Part shown: positions 60,864 through 64,000 of the stretch, one piece after another | How the letters are laid out: every line of letters starts with the position of its first letter | Numbering within the stretch: position 1 is the first letter of the stretch | NCBI GenBank assembly: GCA_019634715.1 | Contig: JAHCAU010000004.1 | Location: 124,001-188,000 of the forward strand | Direction: 5' to 3' | Length of the DNA: 64,000 nt | From: Lysobacter sp. | GTDB lineage: Bacteria > Pseudomonadota > Gammaproteobacteria > Xanthomonadales > Xanthomonadaceae | Program-made: the position numbers and the translations under genes | Notes under the pieces: model-generated | What the model was told of the DNA's origin: nothing | Database searches by the model: none | The model's input: the letters and a program-made list of their open reading frames with translations, nothing else

Positions 60864-61600
60864 AGATGCCGCACCAGCTCCCTCAACTGGGGGACGCAGC
60901 GGCGGCTGACTTCCAGCGGCTTGTCGCCGTGGCGCAGCACCGCTTCGATGCGGCCGTCGCCGGAGCGGCGGAGCTCGATGAGTTCCTCGCGGGCGACGAG
61001 GCAGTTGCGGTGGATGCGGACGAAGCTGTCGCCGAATTCGTGTTCGAGCGACTTGAGCGATTCCTCGATCAGGTCTTCGCCGCGGGCGTGGTGCACGACG
61101 ACGTATTTCTCTTCCGCGTGCAGGTAGCGGATGTCCTCGATCGCGATCAGGCGCAGGCTGCCGCGCAGGCGTGCGCACAGATGCGTGCGGCGCTTGCCGT
61201 TGCCGTTGCTTTCGCCGGTGTCGGGGCGCGGGGCGCGGCCGGCGATGAAGGTGCGCGCGCGTTCCAGCGCGGCGGCGAGGCGTTCGCGGCGGACCGGCTT
61301 GACGAGGTAATCGACGGCGGCGGCGTCGAAGGCCGACAGCGCGTGTTCGTCGTAGGCGGTGCAGAAGATCACCGCCGGGCGCGGTTCCATCATCGTGAGC
61401 CGGCGCGCGGTTTCCAGGCCGTCGAGGCCGGGCATGGCGATGTCGAGCAGGACGATGTCGGGCTGGTGTTCGTGGCAGGCGGCCAGCGCGCCGTCGCCAT
61501 CGCCGGCTTCCGCGACCAGGTCCAGGCCGGGCTGCTCGGCGAGGAGCGCGCGAAGGCGCTCGCGGGCCATGGGTTCGTCGTCGGCGATGAGGACTTTCAC
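60860..61600 (-). CDS. algR: AlgR-type LytTR response regulator
   Basis: 246 residues from a GTG start. The receiver (VKVLIADDEPMARERLRALL) has acidic pair D7-D8 and phospho-acceptor Asp53 (LLDIAMPG). A LytTR DNA-binding domain covers about 140-246 (YLHAEEKYVVVHHARGEDLI, FVRIHRNCLVARE). GTG 61600 is chosen because VKVLIADDEP is the family start and no in-frame ATG is closer. In Pseudomonas AlgR controls alginate and type IV pili; here no adjacent AlgZ sensor is seen. Confidence 0.9.
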   Translation of the reverse strand: MKVLIADDEPMARERLRALLAEQPGLDLVAEAGDGDGALAACHEHQPDIVLLDIAMPGLDGLETARRLTMMEPRPAVIFCTAYDEHALSAFDAAAVDYLVKPVRRERLAAALERARTFIAGRAPRPDTGESNGNGKRRTHLCARLRGSLRLIAIEDIRYLHAEEKYVVVHHARGEDLIEESLKSLEHEFGDSFVRIHRNCLVAREELIELRRSGDGRIEAVLRHGDKPLEVSRRCVPQLRELVRHL

Positions 61601-61671
61601 GTCATTGTGTGGCCTGGAATCGCGATGGGTCGATCTTAGTCCTGTCGCCACGCTTTGCAACAGGGACGGCT

Positions 61672-62373
61672 CTAGCCGGCCGCGCCCGCGAACAAGGTCT
61701 GCATCCAGTCGCCGAGATCGCGGATCTCTTCCATGCAGACCTGGTGCTGCATCGGGTACTGCTTCCATTCCACCCGGAACCCGAGGCGCTGCATCAGTGC
61801 GCAACTCTGCTCACCCGCCATGAACGGGACAACCGGATCGAAGCGGCCATGGGCCATGAACAGCGGCTGGCGTTCGGCACCGGCGCGCAGCGCGGCATCG
61901 GCCTTGTGCATCGCGGGCATGTAGGTGGACAGCGCGATCAGCCCGGCCAGGGGCGTGGCGCGGCGCAGGCCGGTGGCGAGGGTGACGGCGCCGCCCTGCG
62001 AGAAGCCGGCGAGGATCACGCGTTCCGGCGGGATGCCGCGCTCGGCTTCGCGCGCGATCAACGCCTCGACCTGGGTCACGGATTCGAGCACGCCGGCTTC
62101 GTCTGCGCGGTTGAAGAGATTGTCGGCGCTGAGATCGACGATGTCGTACCAGCCGCGCATGCGCATGCCGCCGTTGCAGGTGATCGGGCGGACCGGGGCG
62201 TGCGGGAACAGGAAGCGCAGCGCGGGCCAGCCGGGGCGGACGAGGTCGGGCACGATCGGCACGAAATCGTTGCCGTCGGCGCCGAGGCCGTGCAGCCAGA
62301 GGACGGTCCAGGCGGGAGAACTTCCGGTGAGGCGCTCGACGCAGTCGAGCAGGGGGGCGGTGTCGGTGGTCAT
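61672..62373 (-). CDS. Carboxylesterase/phospholipase-type alpha/beta hydrolase
   Basis: 233 residues. WTVLWLHGLGADGNDFVPIV at the N-terminus, catalytic Ser125 (AGFSQGGA), Asp179 (HGRFDPVVP) and His210 (YPMQHQVCMEE), the YvaK/carboxylesterase 2 family. It hydrolyses short acyl esters, possibly acyl-protein thioesters. It lies upstream of algR with a 71-bp gap. Confidence 0.93.
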   Translation of the reverse strand: MTTDTAPLLDCVERLTGSSPAWTVLWLHGLGADGNDFVPIVPDLVRPGWPALRFLFPHAPVRPITCNGGMRMRGWYDIVDLSADNLFNRADEAGVLESVTQVEALIAREAERGIPPERVILAGFSQGGAVTLATGLRRATPLAGLIALSTYMPAMHKADAALRAGAERQPLFMAHGRFDPVVPFMAGEQSCALMQRLGFRVEWKQYPMQHQVCMEEIRDLGDWMQTLFAGAAG

Positions 62374-62493
62374 GGCCGTATTCTGGCCGGCGCCGGGCGC
62401 GGCGGCCAGCGTGGATGCGTTCGTTTGCGCGGGATCAAGCGCTCCCCCTCCTCGCGGGGCATCATGACGTCGTCGTATCCCGGGGTACCCGTC

Positions 62494-63624
62494 ATGCCGC
62501 TTCGTGCTGTCATCGCCATGCTGATGGCCTGCGCCCTCGCCGTGCCGGCGGGCCTGGCGGCGCAGCCGCCGAAGACGAGCGTGCCGAAGACGACCGCACC
62601 GGAGACGATGCCGGCGCTCAAGCCTGGCCAGTTCGTCTGGACGCCCGAGCTGGCGCCGCAGGGGCCGGTGGTGATCGTGGTCAGCCTGCCCGAACAGCGC
62701 GCCTACGTGTACCGCAACGGCGTGCGCATCGGGGTGTCGACGGTGAGCACCGGCAAACCCGGGTACGAGACGCCCACCGGCGTGTTCACCATCCTGGAAA
62801 AGCGACGCGAGCACTACTCCAACCTCTACGACAACGCACCGATGCCGTTCATGCAGCGCCTGACCTGGGATGGGGTCGCGCTGCACGCGGGCCGGATCCC
62901 GGGCTACCCGGCCTCGCATGGCTGCGTGCGCCTGCCGCATGCCTTCTCCGAGAAGCTGTTCGCGACCACCTCGCGCGGCATGACCGTGGTGATCGCCGAC
63001 GGTGCGTCGCATCCGCCCGAGGTGGCCTCGCCGGGCCTGTTCGCGCCGGTGGATGCCGCCAGCGGCGCGGCGCGCCTGCCGGCGCCGGTGGACGAGGACA
63101 GCGTCTGGGTACCGGAACGCGCGGCCGAGGGACCGCTGACCGTGCTGCTGAGCACCCGCGACCAGCGCCTGCTGGTGCTGCGCAACGGGGTCGAGATCGG
63201 CCGGGCGCGGGTGACGGTCGGGCCGCTGGCGCCGCAGGGCACCCAGGCCTATGTGCTGCTGGAAGGTGCCGGCGAGGGTCCGAGCGCGATGCTGCCGGAC
63301 CGCCCGCGCCTGCGCTGGCTGGCGGTGGCGGTGCCGCGCGAGGGCGCGATGCCGGAGGACGAACTGCGCCGCCTGGTCGCCGAGGGCCAGCTTCGGGTGG
63401 ATCCGGCGTTCGCGCGGCAGCTCTACGAGACCCTGCGCCCCGGCGCCACCGTGGTGCTGACCGACGAGCCGCTGCGCATGGCCGGGGCGGACGAGGGCCT
63501 GACCGTCCTGCGTGCGGACGCGCCGCCGGCCGAGACGTCGACGCCGGAATCGGCCACCGAGCCGGCATCCAGGCCCGTGCGGGCGCCCGTGCCGCCGCCC
63601 GTCCGGCCCGATCCCGCACGATGA
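62494..63624 (+). CDS. L,D-transpeptidase with a second, degenerate YkuD-like repeat
   Basis: 376 residues: signal peptide (VIAMLMACALAVPAGLAA), then a YkuD domain with His131 (HAGRIPGYPASHGCVRLP), His142 and catalytic Cys144. Residues about 203-330 repeat its pattern (VWVPERAAEGPLTVLLSTRD vs FVWTPELAPQGPVVIVVSLP; RPGATVVLTDEPL vs RGMTVVIADGAS) but lack the SHGC motif, so the second copy is inactive. It crosslinks peptidoglycan 3-3 or anchors proteins. ATG 62464 is an alternative start. Confidence 0.9.
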   Translation: MPLRAVIAMLMACALAVPAGLAAQPPKTSVPKTTAPETMPALKPGQFVWTPELAPQGPVVIVVSLPEQRAYVYRNGVRIGVSTVSTGKPGYETPTGVFTILEKRREHYSNLYDNAPMPFMQRLTWDGVALHAGRIPGYPASHGCVRLPHAFSEKLFATTSRGMTVVIADGASHPPEVASPGLFAPVDAASGAARLPAPVDEDSVWVPERAAEGPLTVLLSTRDQRLLVLRNGVEIGRARVTVGPLAPQGTQAYVLLEGAGEGPSAMLPDRPRLRWLAVAVPREGAMPEDELRRLVAEGQLRVDPAFARQLYETLRPGATVVLTDEPLRMAGADEGLTVLRADAPPAETSTPESATEPASRPVRAPVPPPVRPDPAR

Positions 63625-63676
63625 AAGCGTCGACAGGTTCATGAAACGCGGTCGCTTCCGCGGCTATCCTGCGCCG

Positions 63677-64000
63677 ATGTCGCCACGATCCGTCGCCGTA
63701 TCCCTCCTGCTTGCCCTGGGCGCCGGACCGCTGGCGTCCGCCAACGATGCGGGCATGCCGGTCCCTGAGCGCGTCCCCGCTGCCGTGCCGGACCTGCTCC
63801 AGCGCCTGCACGCGCAGGCCCCAACGCTGGATTCAAAGGTCCTCGGCCTCGCGCTCGATGCCGCCGGGTGCGCGGCCGCCTCCGGCCAGGTCGCGTCGCC
63901 GCGACGACTGGCGGTGATCGACTATTCGAAGCCCTCGACCGAACCCCGGCTGTGGGTCTTCGACCTGCCGGAGGCCCGCCTGCTGCACGCCGAGCACGTG
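63677..64000 (+). CDS. Murein L,D-transpeptidase catalytic-domain family protein (YkuD_2), partial
   Basis: The first 108 residues are present and the gene runs off the right edge. Signal peptide (SVAVSLLLALGAGPLASA), then LDSKVLGLALDAAGCAAASG and RRLAVIDYSKPSTEPRLWVFDL, the N-terminal pattern of the YkuD_2 family. It lies 52 bp after the L,D-transpeptidase on the same strand. The catalytic part is outside the window. Confidence 0.8.
   Translation, partial: MSPRSVAVSLLLALGAGPLASANDAGMPVPERVPAAVPDLLQRLHAQAPTLDSKVLGLALDAAGCAAASGQVASPRRLAVIDYSKPSTEPRLWVFDLPEARLLHAEHV

Overview
The window is high-GC DNA from a gammaproteobacterium, most likely of the Xanthomonadaceae/Lysobacteraceae (a Lysobacter- or Luteimonas-like organism). 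The main evidence is the layout of the replication origin: rpmH-rnpA-yidC run one way, dnaA-dnaN-recF-gyrB the other, followed by an M48 lipoprotein, a TPR protein, tonB-exbB-exbD-exbD and pdxJ. That order is characteristic of this family. GTAG-headed REP elements and a Lys-C-like secreted protease with a PPC domain fit the same group. Nearly all intervals are coding. No tRNA, rRNA, CRISPR array or intact insertion sequence was seen.

Layout. (1) 1-8.4 kb: acetyl-CoA synthetase (acs) with a CrbR-type regulator and a CrbS-type transporter/sensor-kinase fusion, the known acetate-switch pairing. Between them lie a DUF559 gene with a long inverted repeat and a small phosphatase gene broken by one stop codon. 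(2) 8.6-20.8 kb: secreted protease, GNAT, rpmB-rpmG, O-methyltransferase, fbp, a 2OG-Fe oxygenase, a dienelactone-hydrolase-like enzyme, a GlxA-type regulator, a PA0069-type radical SAM protein, cls and pdxJ. (3) 20.8-26.3 kb: TonB energy-transduction cluster with three ExbD paralogues, a TPR protein and an M48 lipoprotein. (4) 26.6-36 kb: the origin region, with three perfect 16-bp parS palindromes in and beside recF and DnaA boxes on both sides of dnaA. yidD and mnmE are missing from their usual places. (5) 36-46.7 kb: DegV, a chromene-carboxylate-isomerase-like protein, two secreted amidohydrolase homologues (the second without its HxH metal motif), AMP nucleosidase, REPs, DUF924, a HEAT-repeat lipoprotein and a decayed IS110-family element. 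(6) 46.7-51.9 kb: prolyl oligopeptidase, small membrane and secreted proteins, a WYL regulator and a LolA-like protein. (7) 51.9-58.9 kb: a tightly packed six-gene operon with a SoeABC-like molybdoenzyme, an SLC13 permease and two small membrane proteins interleaved. (8) 59-64 kb: hemC and algR separated by a REP-flanked insertion (NADAR gene plus a 57-residue membrane protein), an esterase and two L,D-transpeptidase genes.

How the parts work together. The left end is a candidate acetate-sensing and activation module. The TonB cluster powers outer-membrane uptake. The origin block handles replication initiation, segregation (parS) and membrane-protein insertion. The molybdoenzyme operon looks like cytoplasmic oxidation of an inorganic anion such as sulfite, coupled to the quinone pool and possibly to product export by the embedded permease. 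The strongest leads for new biology are that interleaved operon, the DUF559/inverted-repeat unit, the decayed IS110 with a possible bridge-RNA region, the amidohydrolase pseudoenzyme pair, and the regulatory half-sites upstream of acs.
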